Below, piece after piece: positions 26,330 through 37,470 of a stretch of DNA of 64,000 nucleotides (position 1 is the first letter of the stretch; the number at the start of each line of letters is the position of its first letter). The position numbers and the translations under genes were made by a program. The stretch spans positions 12,591,487-12,655,486 of the forward strand of contig NC_031781.1 of assembly GCF_001522545.3 (NCBI RefSeq), given 5' to 3'. The DNA comes from Parus major (taxonomy: Eukaryota; Chordata; Aves; Passeriformes; Paridae). A model generated the notes under the pieces. It made no database searches and was not told where the DNA came from. It worked only from the letters and a program-made list of their open reading frames with translations.

Positions 26330-26815
26330 AAAAAAATGCATCCAGCAGCAACAGAGGGTAATATGCAAATGATGTTTGTAATTAACCACTCGTTCTGAAA
26401 ATACTAATATAATTTCATTTTGTAGATTCATTAATAGCAAATTAAACCAATTATTTATATTGCTGTACCACAGTTTGTGCTGTGTGCTTTATGCAACTAA
26501 ATAGCATTGATAAAACTACTACACTGCTATGCAGAATGTAATTAGAATTCCATTTTGCATATGCAATTGCTGCTGTAATATAACAAAGAATTAACTGATA
26601 AACAAGATTCAGGATACAACCATTTGTCCTCTTTCCAATCATTATATTTCGTAATGAAATGGCATTGCTCAATTTAGCTCCTAAATATCTTAACAGAGAA
26701 AAATGTACTTGAGACGTTCTGGGAAGCAGGCTAGGGAATGCTGTGTCGATAACAGCATTGTGTTCCCATGACAAGAATGGACTAGGAAAGTATATGACAT
26801 TATAAAAGTTCATTT
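26330..26815. promoter_or_regulatory. Candidate conserved non-coding element with octamer-type motifs
   Basis: A complex, non-repetitive stretch containing an exact octamer ATGCAAAT (26363-26370), TAATTAA (26379-26385) and the 12-bp palindrome TTGCATATGCAA (26555-26566). The palindrome is close to the MORE element bound by POU-factor dimers. Several ATTA and TAAT homeodomain cores lie between them. This density and mix of motifs is typical of vertebrate developmental enhancers. Conservation cannot be tested from one sequence. A 120-codon minus-strand open frame (26451-26813) overlaps it but has no recognisable domain and is treated as chance. Confidence 0.3.
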
Positions 26816-27222
26816 TGTGATAAGGAAAACATTGTGCTTATTCTGCATTGAGTTTGTGCATTCTCCTTTTTGTGCATGTGTCTTATTTCTAATGCATCAT
26901 AGCTGAGTATTTGTGCTTTATTTTATCATTCCACAAAGTCAAAGTGGGAAAAAAACAGACCAAACTGTTCTGCAAAATGATACACATTTTTTAAAACTAT
27001 ATTTTTTCAAACTATAAACACACACAGGAAAATAAAGGAAATTCTCATTTCCAGAATATACCACTTGCCACTAAAAGCAAAAGCTTCTGTCATGTCTTGG
27101 AACTACAGAACAACATCTACCTTCAGATAAAGTTCAAATTCTTTATTTTGTCATTAAGCACTGTAAAACTCTGATGGATTTATTAATCCAAGATTTTTCA
27201 CCTTGACTAGTGGCATTTAAAG

Positions 27223-27227
27223 ATCAG
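27223..27227. repeat. Target site duplication, left copy (ATCAG)
   Basis: The five bases ATCAG lie immediately before the TG end of the LTR and recur exactly at 27792-27796 after its CA end. They mark the integration site. A 5-bp duplication is known for ERVL-type and some other integrases. Confidence 0.8.
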
Positions 27228-27791
27228 TGTCATGGTTTGACACTGGCCCAACGACAGGCACCCATGAAAGTCATTCACTCACTGTCCACTGCCACAGCTG
27301 CCTGCATCCTCCCCTGGATCCCTGCATCCTCCCCTGGAGCCCTGCATCCTCCCCTGGAGCCCTGCATCCCCCCCTGGAGCCCTGCATCCCCCACCCTGGA
27401 TCCCCGGGGGCTGCAGGGGCCCAGCTGCTTCACCGTGGTCATCAGCACAGCCTGCAGAGGAGCCTCAGCTCCAGTGCCTGGATCACCTTCCCTTCCTTCT
27501 CCACTGACCTTGGTATCTCCATGTTCTTTCTCTGATGTGTTCTCACTTTCTCATTTCCTCTGATTGGAAAAAAACCTGTGTCCACTTTGCCTTGATTTTC
27601 TTCTTAAATCTGCTATCACAGAGCATTACCAACCTCTGTAATTGTCCCAGCCATGGCCAGCAGCATGTCCATGTTCAGAGCCCTCAGAGATTGGCTCTGC
27701 TGGACATGGTGGAAGCTTCCAGCAGCTTCTCACAGAAGCCACCTCTGTAGCCCAATCAATACCAAAAACCAGGCTGTGCAAAACCAACACA
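27228..27791 (-). mobile_element. Solo LTR of an avian ERV, complete, reverse orientation
   Basis: A 564-bp LTR that begins TG and ends CA and is flanked by a perfect ATCAG duplication. The left end (27228-27275) carries the family's 3' terminus: TGTCATGGTTTGACACTGG, then CCCAACGACAGGCACCCA. The right end carries the U3 start seen on the minus strand: the GGTGGCTTCTGTGAGAAGCT block (27725-27744), a GCCAATC box and the TTTTTGGTA block. The promoter-like TTTAAG element on the minus strand lies at about 27603-27608. A 20-bp tandem repeat occupies 27301-27400. No internal viral sequence remains, so the provirus was probably lost by recombination between its two LTRs. The copy at 17460-17670 is from the same group. 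Confidence 0.87.
27301..27400. repeat. 20-bp minisatellite inside the LTR
   Basis: About five tandem copies of a 20-base unit of the form CCTGCATCCTCCCCTGGAGC, starting at 27301, 27321, 27341, 27361 and 27381, with small differences (GATC for GAGC, added C bases in the last two). The period is not a multiple of three, so all frames are read through, and this explains the overlapping open frames here. Tandem GC-rich units are known in U3 of this avian LTR group. Confidence 0.9.
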
Positions 27792-27796
27792 ATCAG
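27792..27796. repeat. Target site duplication, right copy (ATCAG)
   Basis: An exact repeat of 27223-27227, directly after the CA end of the LTR. Confidence 0.8.
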
Positions 27797-28091
27797 CTTC
27801 TCAAAACCTTTAACCTATCATTAGAAATTAAAGAGCATTACAAAAAAACCCAGAACAGTCACTAATTCACTGTGATATAGTGAAAGATCACCCTCTGCTC
27901 CTGTAGTAGCAGCACTTTTTAAATAGGATTCTCATTAAAACACCCAAATCATCATTCCCCAAATCTTATATGCAGGGCACAGACTAGAGAATGTTCTCTC
28001 CCAAAGGATCCAAGTTGTTTTTAGAGCTGAAGTTCACCAGTAACACACTCAGAAAAGCAATACTGCCACACTGCAAGTTTTTCTCATCCTG
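27797..28091. other. Non-coding DNA between the LTR and the SINE relic
   Basis: AT-rich DNA with no recognisable feature. Confidence 0.65.
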
Positions 28092-28245
28092 AAAACACTT
28101 TACAATATTAAGCTAGCATCATTATCCGTTTTTTATTGAGCAAGGCACAAAAGGATAAGTAACATGGCAAAAGTCTTAACACTGAAAAAGCTGGAGACAG
28201 AATTTAGATATGACACCCTGTTCCTTATCCTCCTTGCAAGGCTAC
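28092..28245 (-). mobile_element. MIR-type SINE relic, reverse orientation
   Basis: A decayed amniote MIR/CORE-SINE on the minus strand. On the + strand the expected reverse-complement order appears: ATCATTATCC then TTTT (28118-28135), AGCAAGGCACAAAAGGATAAG (about 28139-28159; in the family, a GAGGCACAGAGAGGTTAAG-like block), then ATGGCAAAAGTC where the family has a CTTGCCCAAGGTC-like block. AGCTGGAGACAGAATTTAG follows, where the family has its AGCTGGGA-type block. Divergence is high and both ends are indistinct. It could be a chance resemblance, but four blocks in order make that less likely. Confidence 0.58.
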
Positions 28246-31200
28246 AGAGCTTCACATTTATCCTATAATTTACATGAAAATACAAAGCCTACTAGTATTA
28301 GAGTATCTTTGTGCCAAAGGAAAGTTAAAGTGTATTAAAAATATCATGACAGCAGCCTGCAAAACCTTCTCTAAACCAGTTTCTAGTACACACCAGTAGG
28401 AACAACTCAAGCTGATCTGTAAAATTAATTCCTTGTTATTTTCAGATTAATTTAGCAAGAACCAGAATTAGTGTTAATACATTTTAAAACAACTGCAATG
28501 TCCTATTTTATACTTCATTTGACAACAAATACGGGCAGGACATAAATCTCAAATATTGACTAGCTCCCGGCATAGGAGTGTGTAACATCCAAAATCTAAG
28601 TGTTTCTAAAATATTTTGGAAGGAAAACATGTCTCTTCCAAGGAAGTGGACTAGCAGCTCTTTTCCTAGCCCTTTCATTTTGCATCATCAGATTAATCCC
28701 TAGAGTAATTTCACTCATTAGAACGGGTTTGGCTGATTATGTTTGACCTAAGATCTACTGCTACCACATTAATGCTTGTTGATTTGTTAATTAAAAGTGC
28801 AAGACATTCAAGCCAGTCACAAAATGGAAAACCTCTTCAGAAAGACTAGTCTCTATAGCTGCTAATTTTTGCATGCCTAAAGTCAGTTTAGTACACAGGA
28901 GAGCAAACTATAAAGGACATTTTTGTTCTTTATGCAAGAGCAATGAGCAATAAAAGATATCAATTATTCACATTGCTTCCCAGCAGTTTAGAATCTCAAG
29001 AAGCACAAAAAAAAGCTATACTACTTTTGAGCAAAGAGCAAAAATTATTTGGTGAAATGTAGATATCTCTGTACAGAGAATTTGGCTAAATACATTTGGA
29101 ACCAAGAAAAACAAACCCATCTGTGTTCCTTTCCCTCAGTTTCTTAATATGGGTCCTTTGCTGAAGTATAAACTCCAGAATTGAAAACTAAGATGAGAGA
29201 AGCAACTGAATAGCTTGGCATTACCAAGCCAAACAATATTGCCTTGCAAGAGAGCTTATGCTTCAGGAAATGTTCAGAAACCACATTTTGCCCTTTGCCT
29301 CCCTGACTTGAATCAGCTGTACTTAGGCACCAAGAGCTGAACTTTTGAAGGAGAATTGCTTCCACAGTTGTGGGGCTTGTTGATGTTGGAAGTGTGGTGT
29401 ATATATTGTATATATTGGACAAAGCTCCCTGTGGGTTTTGGGTTTTTATTGGTTTGGGGGTTTTGGGGAGCGCACTTTTTTGCAAGAGGAGGCTGTTGGG
29501 TTTTTCTGGTTGTGGTTTGTTTTTTCTTTGTTTCCTTTAAGGAAAGCAGTAAGAAACAGTAATGAAAGGAACATGAAAATATGAAGTGTCAAAAATGCTT
29601 CAAAATGTTTCTTTATACTCAGTGATTAAACCTTTGCATGGGAATGCAGATTATGCATTTTAGAATTAGGGTTTGTGTTAAAAGAGTTAATGGAATAAGC
29701 AGAGAATAAAACCAGTGGTTTGTATTCAAGCAGCTGCCTTATGCATGGTCACCATATCACTGTTTGCAAAAGCTGAGCAGAAAAGGCACATTGGCTTTCT
29801 AAACTTTATAAAAGTAACCACTCTACCCATCAGGCATTTGATGAATTTGTTCATTATAGCTCTTCTTAACAGAGGAGACTCAACAAAAACCTGATTTTTG
29901 TTTTTCTCTTTCCCCCAAGTCCTTGAATTATTACATTACAGTGGTTTAGAATACTGATATAACCATGCATTTTCTAAATAATGAATTACAAAGAATAGAA
30001 AGGGCCAGCTTTCCTTTATGGCATTTTCTTAATGAATTCAAGAGGGAAAAAAGGATATCAAGAGTTTATGAAGTGTTTAAACATAAAACCAAGGAATTCT
30101 AGATAAAGTTCCAAGCCATTAATCCATTATATACTGTGAATTGGACAAGCCCAGTGAGATATCCTTTCCAGAAATGAATTGAGCAAAGCCATCAGCAAAT
30201 AGTTAACACTCTGAACCTCTGAAACACTTCTTGATTCAATTCAAGCTGCAAACCTCTATGTTTAGAAGCTAATTTACACTGGAATCTGGAATTTAATCAT
30301 CTCTTCTCATGCATTTGAAAAAGGATGACTTTGTTTCACATAGTCTAAATTAACTTTAAAATTTTGTTACACATAGTAATATAATATCTAGTCAGATATG
30401 CTGATCTTACCTTGAAAAAAATTAATTGCTTGATTTGTCCTCTTAATATTATTCTGATGTTGATAAAATTTCCCTAGGCAGCATTATGAGTGGCTCTCAT
30501 CTTTGTTTAAATTCTTTGTTTAAATAGTGTGGAATAAATATAGATATACATATATACACACATATAGAATCACAAAAAATCATCAGGAGTGCAGAAAGAA
30601 ACAGGTTTGTAAGACAGGAGGAAAGAAGAGATGAAGGGGAAATAATTTCGTTTGATCCAAAGTTCACTGATTTCCAAATAAATAAATAAAAGGCCTTTGA
30701 AATAATTTTGCTTAAAAATTGTATTTGCAAAGTGAGGGCAATGTTTAATTTTTCTTCTGCTGTTGCTATTTTGAAGTCAATAAAATTTCTACCTAGGCCA
30801 TTATTTACATCACACTTACTGCAAGACTACCAAAGTGATTAGCTATTTATTTCCAAAAGTGCTCTAAGGATCCTCTGGAAGGGAAAATTCTGAGAAGTCT
30901 AGATGTTCTGGCAGTAAATAATGTGGGAAGTTTATGATTTTCTTTTCCTTAAAAAACAAATTCTGCAATCAGCAACAAGGGAGAAAAAACCCATAATCAA
31001 TATGAAGAGAGCCTTCCTATGCTTCAGACTGTATGAAGGCAGATGTGTTTTTTGATAAGAGTCCTCTAGCTCAGGAAGAAAAATGTCAAGTATTTGCATG
31101 ATCTAGAGGGTTTATTCTTGTTCACCATTTGAAGAGAACAGCAAGTTCCCTGATCCTTCAAACCAAGGTCCCGACCTTCACAATGCAGTCAGGCTGGCTC

Positions 31201-33865
31201 TTCAGAAAGTCAATCAGTGTGATGTTAGAATATGTGATTATTAGTTAACACACTAAAGATTTTAGATTTTTGCTTTATTATCACTGTGCTGGGCTCTCAC
31301 AATTCACAAGAGCTTGTACTAATAGGTTTTCCACAGAACAGGATCTGAGAACAGCCATTTTTATGGAGACTAAGAAATTTTCCAAAGGGAAGCTCTACAG
31401 GAGGATTTTTCACAAAAAGTGCCTTTTTTTTTATTTACAGTCTATACTATTCTTTTATTCTTCATAACCCATTATTTAAAACAACATACAAGATATTATC
31501 TGAATCAAGTCCTCTGTGATATATGAACATACCCAATAAGCAAAACAGTATCAATATCTGTAGGTAGATAAAAATACCCGATGTTGTAATCTTTCCCTAT
31601 TTTTGGCCCTGAATATAGGCAGAGGTATCAATTTCTCTGCTTGGGGAAGCCTCAGTGGCTCTGCAGCCTGTCCCAGCACACAGCCACTCTGAGTTCCAAC
31701 ACAGACACAAATAGCCAGGGACAATCCATGACAGCAGTAACGCTCCGAGGTGATGACCAAACCTGCTGAAACTTTGTTCCTTGCTCAACACATCCAGTTT
31801 ATCAGCACAATTCAGCTCCTGGGGACTTTGCAGTGCCCTCTCCTGAGCCCCCAGTGCTCAGCCAGGGAGAGGAAGGACCTGAACAGTCCCTCAGGTGAAG
31901 CTGGAGCAGCAGCAGGCAGGAGGAATGTGCAGCACTTGGTGCCAGCCAGCCGTGAAGTCATGTGAGATCAACTGCACCTTTCATTAGAATAGTAAAGCTG
32001 GGTTTAATTACCTTTAACATTACTAAAAACATCAAAACCTGTAACTTTCATGCCATTGGCAAACTGACCTCTGTGGCTTTTTTGTAGCTATTAATAATAA
32101 AGCTATGATAGTAAATTATAGGTGCTCATGCATAAAAGTAATTTTTCTGATTAAGTAATTCTAACCTAATTTGGAAACAAATATATTTTAGCCTTCAGGA
32201 AAAGAAAACTGAGAATTAATTCAAATAAGCAGATATCTGCTTTACTATTTAAGGTAGGGGGAAAAAGGTTTTAAGTTAATTTTTCACGAATGATGTGTAA
32301 CCAGAAAATAAGGTTTCCTTTTTTCATCATATCAAGAGGGAGGAGAAAATATTAAAGTAGTGGAGAAATTAGACATTTATTATTAAAACAAATGGATACT
32401 GAAAGATGAAAAGGTGAAAAACACCCCCCTCACCCCCCAAAAAAAAATTAATGAGAATAAAACAAAAAAATCAGAATAGAAACCCACTCCCAGACCTTGA
32501 GAGCCTGACTTCTGTTCCCCCAAAATGAAAAAGGGGCTGGAACACAGGTGCTTGTCTCAATCCCAAATGGAATCATTCACTCTCTGATAGCAACAGTTAC
32601 ATTGCCTTTAATCCAAATCCAAGACTAAACAGCTCCTCAGCCAGAGCACAGCTTTAACACTTGTAACATAGTCCAGATCTCCTAACAAGATGTAATTCCA
32701 AATGTATGGCCTGGTAACATTAAACAGTTTTGGGCTGAGATTGAAATAGAATCAAGTTATTTGTATTAGAAAAGGTTTTCTTCTCCAGCAAAACCAGCAC
32801 GCCACATATAAGTATGACAAAGAGATGCTGCAGCACAAAGTAAAGACATTAAAATAATCAACTGGAGAGACAGACGAGTAAATATTCCATTTGGTTTCAT
32901 TTCCAGAAGAAAAAATAAATTTTAATATCAGACAAAATATGTCTTATGGATAAGGCTCTACACATATGGATAATTAACCCAACACTGGCTACTATATCAA
33001 AACTGTAAAATAGTCTGCAGATAGGAAGAACAAGTGACCCTTAACCTTTGGTTTAACTGCATATTACACAAGACAAATTGGACAAGCAAAACAATTTGCT
33101 TTTCAGAATTCGCACAAGGAAATGCTATTTGCAGAAGGCTAAAAAAGTTCTCCCAAGATTGCATGGTATTTGAATTATCTATTATATCAAGAGGCAAAAA
33201 AATTAAACATCTTGAAAATCAGATCCACTTGTCATGGAAAGAAAGTTTGTGAGGAACAATAAAAGAGGCTCCAAATTGAACTTCATCAAAAGAAAAACCC
33301 AATGCAATTGGTCTAGTATCAAAATTCAAATGGGGAAAGAAATGCAAGATATAAAGGTTCTCAGACTATTTCTTGTAAATTAGAAATATAACCTTTCATG
33401 GGTTCTTTGCTGAATATATGTGTGCAGCAAGGATCAGAAATACCAGAACATCAATCAGCATCTAACAAAGGGTCTGTAAAGGATTGCTAGAAGTTCTACC
33501 TGTGATCTGTGGCTGCTTTTGAACAGAAAGATGAACTTGTTAAAGAAATTAAGAACTCAATTAAGCAAAGTCAGTATTGAAGACTCTGGAACCTGTTAAG
33601 CTGCAGGAAGAAAAAAATCCTAGCAGGGATATTTTCAACTTAAATACTCTAAGAGGAAACAAAAGTGGGGACAGGTACAGCCAAAGCATGAAACAGTTCT
33701 CTTGACAGAATTTCACAGCCAAAGCTTGTTGCCATGTTTTTTGATTATCTCACCTCAGAAACATAATTTTTTTGCTTAGGACTCAAGAAGCTGTGGGTCA
33801 GCTCCATTCCCCATTTCCACCCGCCTTATATGCAAACAAAACTGATACTGAAGATGCAAATTCAC
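28246..33865. other. AT-rich non-coding DNA, no gene seen
   Basis: No exon or RNA gene. A G/T-rich tract at 29431-29468 is listed separately. A mildly GC-richer patch at 31620-31965 gives overlapping short open frames on both strands with no recognisable product. The stretch 32080-32180 and the TTAATTAA palindrome at 28787-28794 contain homeodomain-type cores but are otherwise unremarkable. A C-rich then A-rich simple stretch lies at about 32422-32450. Confidence 0.65.
29431..29468 (+). other. G/T-rich tract, possible G-quadruplex
   Basis: Four G runs lie on the + strand: GGG at 29433-29435, GGG at 29440-29442, GGGGG at 29456-29460 and GGGG at 29465-29468. The outer two loops are TTTT and the middle loop is about 13 bases. 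The first and last loops suit G-quadruplex folding; the middle loop is long. G/T skew continues to about 29540. Confidence 0.5.
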
Positions 33866-33909
33866 AGTCATGGAATGGTTTGGGTTAGAAAGGATTTGGA
33901 AGAGCATCA
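33866..33909 (-). mobile_element. Short CR1 LINE 3' fragment
   Basis: About 44 bases resemble the extreme 3' end of avian CR1 read on its reverse strand: TCATGGAATGGTTTGGGTTA (33868-33887), then GAAAGGAT. The tail motif (tandem ATTCTATG-type octamers) is reduced to one copy and the match fades after about 33909. The fragment is short enough that chance cannot be excluded, but the block is very characteristic of CR1. Confidence 0.55.
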
Positions 33910-36265
33910 CTGTCTCAGGAGATTTACCCTCTGCAAGAGGAGATCTCTTCAGGTAATACCGATGGGGTTTCATTCATTTACTCCTATTGAAATTGGTTTA
34001 GAAAATAGGGGAGTTCAGCCCTTAGAAGGCATAGCAGCTATTCTTCTAGGCATAGTTTCTTTTCTCCTTTGAAAATTCCATGGAAAAATCTAAGCTGCTC
34101 TCCATATCAACCAGAGTATCCTAAAAACATAATTCAAATGGACAGAAATTTCAGTGCAATAAAAGCTTCCAGGCAAATCTCACTTTGCATGGATTTTCTG
34201 ATTTATACGTCCCGAGCACCACTTCAGAGTATCCTCTGAGCAAGGTAAGACTACTTCAAATACACTTGTCTTTCTACTCCTCACCCCTTATTGATGTGCT
34301 CCTCCTCCCTGTCACTGTTCAGGCTCAGTTATCCCACGGCACTGACAGGGCTGTTCAGCTCCCCTCCCTGGATTCAGCTAAACCTTATCTTTGATACACT
34401 TATTTACTGCAAAGCTGCTGCTCCTCTGAGGCATAGCAGAAGTCAAACAGAATGTTTCACAGAGACCTGAGCCCTGTATTTCAGAAGTTCACAGGGAGCA
34501 CAGAGCACTACTCCATTTACTAGAGGACCAAAGAGAGCAGTGAACCCATCTCTGAGCAGCAGACATTTATGCAGAGACACCAAGCTGCTGAACACCCTGG
34601 GGATGTGACAGGATGGGATTGCCCCTTTCCTCCAACAGGAAAATAAATTCCCTGTGTTATTAGTATCTCACCAGTGTAACATAGTGCAGCTTCAGGCATG
34701 GAAATTACAGTAGGGAATAACAAACATCTTCTGTCTTTAGAGAAAGGGCCCCAATTCTCCTTGTAACATGTAACTCTCATAAAACACAAGCACACTAACA
34801 CAGCACATTAAACCTGGTGAACTGGAACATCCTTTATGAAGGCCAGTCCTGTTATCCCTTTGCAGGGTAGTAAATCAGCCCATCCTGCAAGCACCCTCAT
34901 ACATACTCACTCACAGACAGGGCTGTCTCTGTGGCACTCAGAGGTTTGTGCAGCCCTTCATCAACTCCTGGCATTGGGGGTACCATTGCACATGCCTCCT
35001 TTATCCTTCTTCGTGTTTGCATCCATCTGAAGAATACTTCAGAACTAAGAGAATCATCAAGCCTCTCCTCACATGTGAATTCACAGGTTTTCTAAAGTGT
35101 GATCACTGTATCCTGTCAAAAGTTACACATGGAATGTAAGTTACACCACTTTTTGTTAATCACTTTGGTCCTTTAGCCCAAGGCCAGTACTTCTTTTGAT
35201 CAATATAAATCTTTTCTGTCATCTTATTTTTGCTGTCACTCTGTGAAGTATTATGTTGCTGAGTCAAGATCTTCATTTATCCCTGGTACTGCAGTCCTGT
35301 TCTTCCTGACAGGTGCCCTGTGAATATATCATTATCAATCTCCCTGATCCTCCCAGGTTTGTACATAAATTCACCTCTCAGGAATTGACTTCCAAAAAGT
35401 CTTAAGTCCCACCCCATTAAATGCTGCTTGCTGCAACAGAGGCTTTACTTCAAAGCAGCACTACTGAGAGACATGTTTGTTGTATTCTGTGGTGAAGAAA
35501 AACATTCAGCAACAACAGGAGTGAAAACATGGACCCTGGAAGTTTCAGCTAATTTTTCACAGCCACACAAAGTGCTATTTAACCTAATACTCTGTGCAAC
35601 AACACCTCCCCCATCATACTGGAACACCCCTTTATACTTTCATAGAAAAAGAAATAGTTCTTAATTTTATACCCTTAGCACAGTTACCATGAGACAAGTA
35701 TTTGTATGCACAAGAGTGAGGCCATACAAGCCTTTGCATGCATACATCACAAAGCTGAATCCTTGCCATTTAAAACAGCTGAAAATTGAAGCATTTTTCC
35801 TCTACACTACTACCCAGTATCAAAATCCAGCATTTTTTATAGCAGTTAACCAGAACCCCAGTACCGAGCCAGGAGGATAATGCACAGCTTTCAGAAACAC
35901 TGTCATTACTGGCACTAATTTCAGCTTCATTTCTGTAATAAACTGTAGTAGTGCTATAAGAATATTACCACTCTTCATAGTGCAACACATTTTTGATCAA
36001 TTCAGAAAGCCCTTGAAAGTTGGGGTCTTTCTGTTCTTTTTTTCCTCCATCCTGCTCGTGTACACTCCAGAACATAACACATCAACCATAGTTATCAGCC
36101 AGGGAAAACAGATAATGGGAATATTTAAATACTAGTACTAATTAAAACTTCTTTCCCTCTCATTCCTATTCACTTCTTAACACTACCTTTGCATTTTGTT
36201 CTCTGGGTAATAAGTCCATGTCCACAAAAAAATACTCCCAGGTATTTCTGTAAGACAAACTGAAA

Positions 36266-36299
36266 TATATTTTTTTATTTTTTTTATATTTTTTTCCTC
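36266..36299. repeat. T-rich simple sequence
   Basis: A low-complexity run of T with single A interruptions on the + strand. It is one of the few long T-rich tracts on this strand; most homopolymers in the window are A on +. Confidence 0.85.
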
Positions 36300-37410
36300 T
36301 CAACCATCCAGAAGCTGACAAAGCCTGTACCAGGAAACAATGTCCTACTTTTTATCATATCACCACATGACAACAGGAAAACCAATTAGCCCTGATGTGG
36401 AAATTGCCTGCCTGGTTTGGTAATTACATCCAGTATTACCATTTCAAACTATTCACGTGCATCTTCAAATCCAGAAAAACTTTCAAGATTACCAATCTGA
36501 CATTAGACATCTTAGTTCTTGGTCTTAGTTCAGTCATAAACACCATCACATTTGTTAGCATGAGCAGCTAATTTTCAGTAGCCTTTCCTACATTTATTCC
36601 TTTAATTTCCTAATTATATCTCATTTTTGAGCAGACAACTGTATTACCATAGCAGAGAACAAGGATAATCAATCATATGCAGGAGCAGAGAAAGATCCTG
36701 ATGTCTGTCCCTGTCCCCTGTGTGTGTTATTTTCACAGCTTCAGCCATTCAGGTTGTCAGTAAAAAAGGAGATCACAAGGATGAATTCCCACAATCAACA
36801 ATCCCCCGCTTGGGGAAGGTGTTTTGGAGGTTTTTTCATTGAGTATTTTTAAGAAAAAGACATTTTCAGGATGTATCTGTTCAATTCACCAAACTTTCTC
36901 AGTCTCATCAAAATGCCAATTTCTTTTGTCACCAAATGTGTTCTGCCAGTGTTCCTGCACAAAATCCCATTTGATGCTTATATGCCAATACAACAGTATT
37001 TAACATGGCAGCTACACTTGATCAGTATTTCAGAAGAGAAAATAAATACCGTAACCAATATCTATGGACAGCTTATTAATGGTAGGAAATCTCAATAAGC
37101 CACATTAGGATGTAATTAACAACTTATGGCTAAAACCCCAGGTAAGCAGATAGCTTCATTACTAAAAACATCTATCAGGAAATGTTCTTGTTTACAGCAG
37201 CTACTTCTTTTTCAGGGGTTTATCATTCTTCTTCTTAAAAGAATTTATCTAACGCCATATGAATTTGGGGATTTTTTTGTGTGTATGTTAACAGAAAATG
37301 ATAATACACTACTTCTGTCACCTTATTTTCTGAAAAAATCTCCTTAGTCAGAGAGCAGACGGGCCTGTCTCCCACAAAGAACATTTGTATTTATTTATCC
37401 CAATAAAACA

Positions 37411-37470
37411 GAGATAATTCTAAAAAAGGAGCTAATTCTAAAGAGATAATTATAAGAAAGCGGTAATTCT
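37411..37470. promoter_or_regulatory. Cluster of four TAATT motifs in degenerate repeats
   Basis: TAATT occurs at 37415-37419, 37433-37437, 37447-37451 and 37464-37468. Three of these are followed by a CTA-type extension and separated by A/G-rich spacers, giving an irregular period of 14 to 18 bases. This could be a decayed tandem repeat or a homotypic cluster of homeodomain sites. The regulatory reading is inference. Confidence 0.3.

Larger units (their letters stand above)
17671..27222. other. AT-rich non-coding DNA, no gene seen
   Basis: Almost 10 kb without a supported exon, RNA gene or transposon. Open frames of up to 120 codons occur (24591-24929 and 26451-26813, both minus), but none resembles a known protein. 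Two sites are listed separately: a repeated octamer-like motif at 22467-22495 and a candidate regulatory element at 26330-26815. A GC-richer patch lies at about 23640-23860. Confidence 0.6.

Noticed and set aside
26451..26813. 120-codon minus-strand open frame
   Set aside because: It lies in the candidate regulatory stretch and has a hydrophobic but unpatterned composition with no known domain. Chance is more likely.
27210..27563. 117- and 102-codon proline-rich frames
   Set aside because: They are translations of the LTR and its 20-bp minisatellite, not genes.
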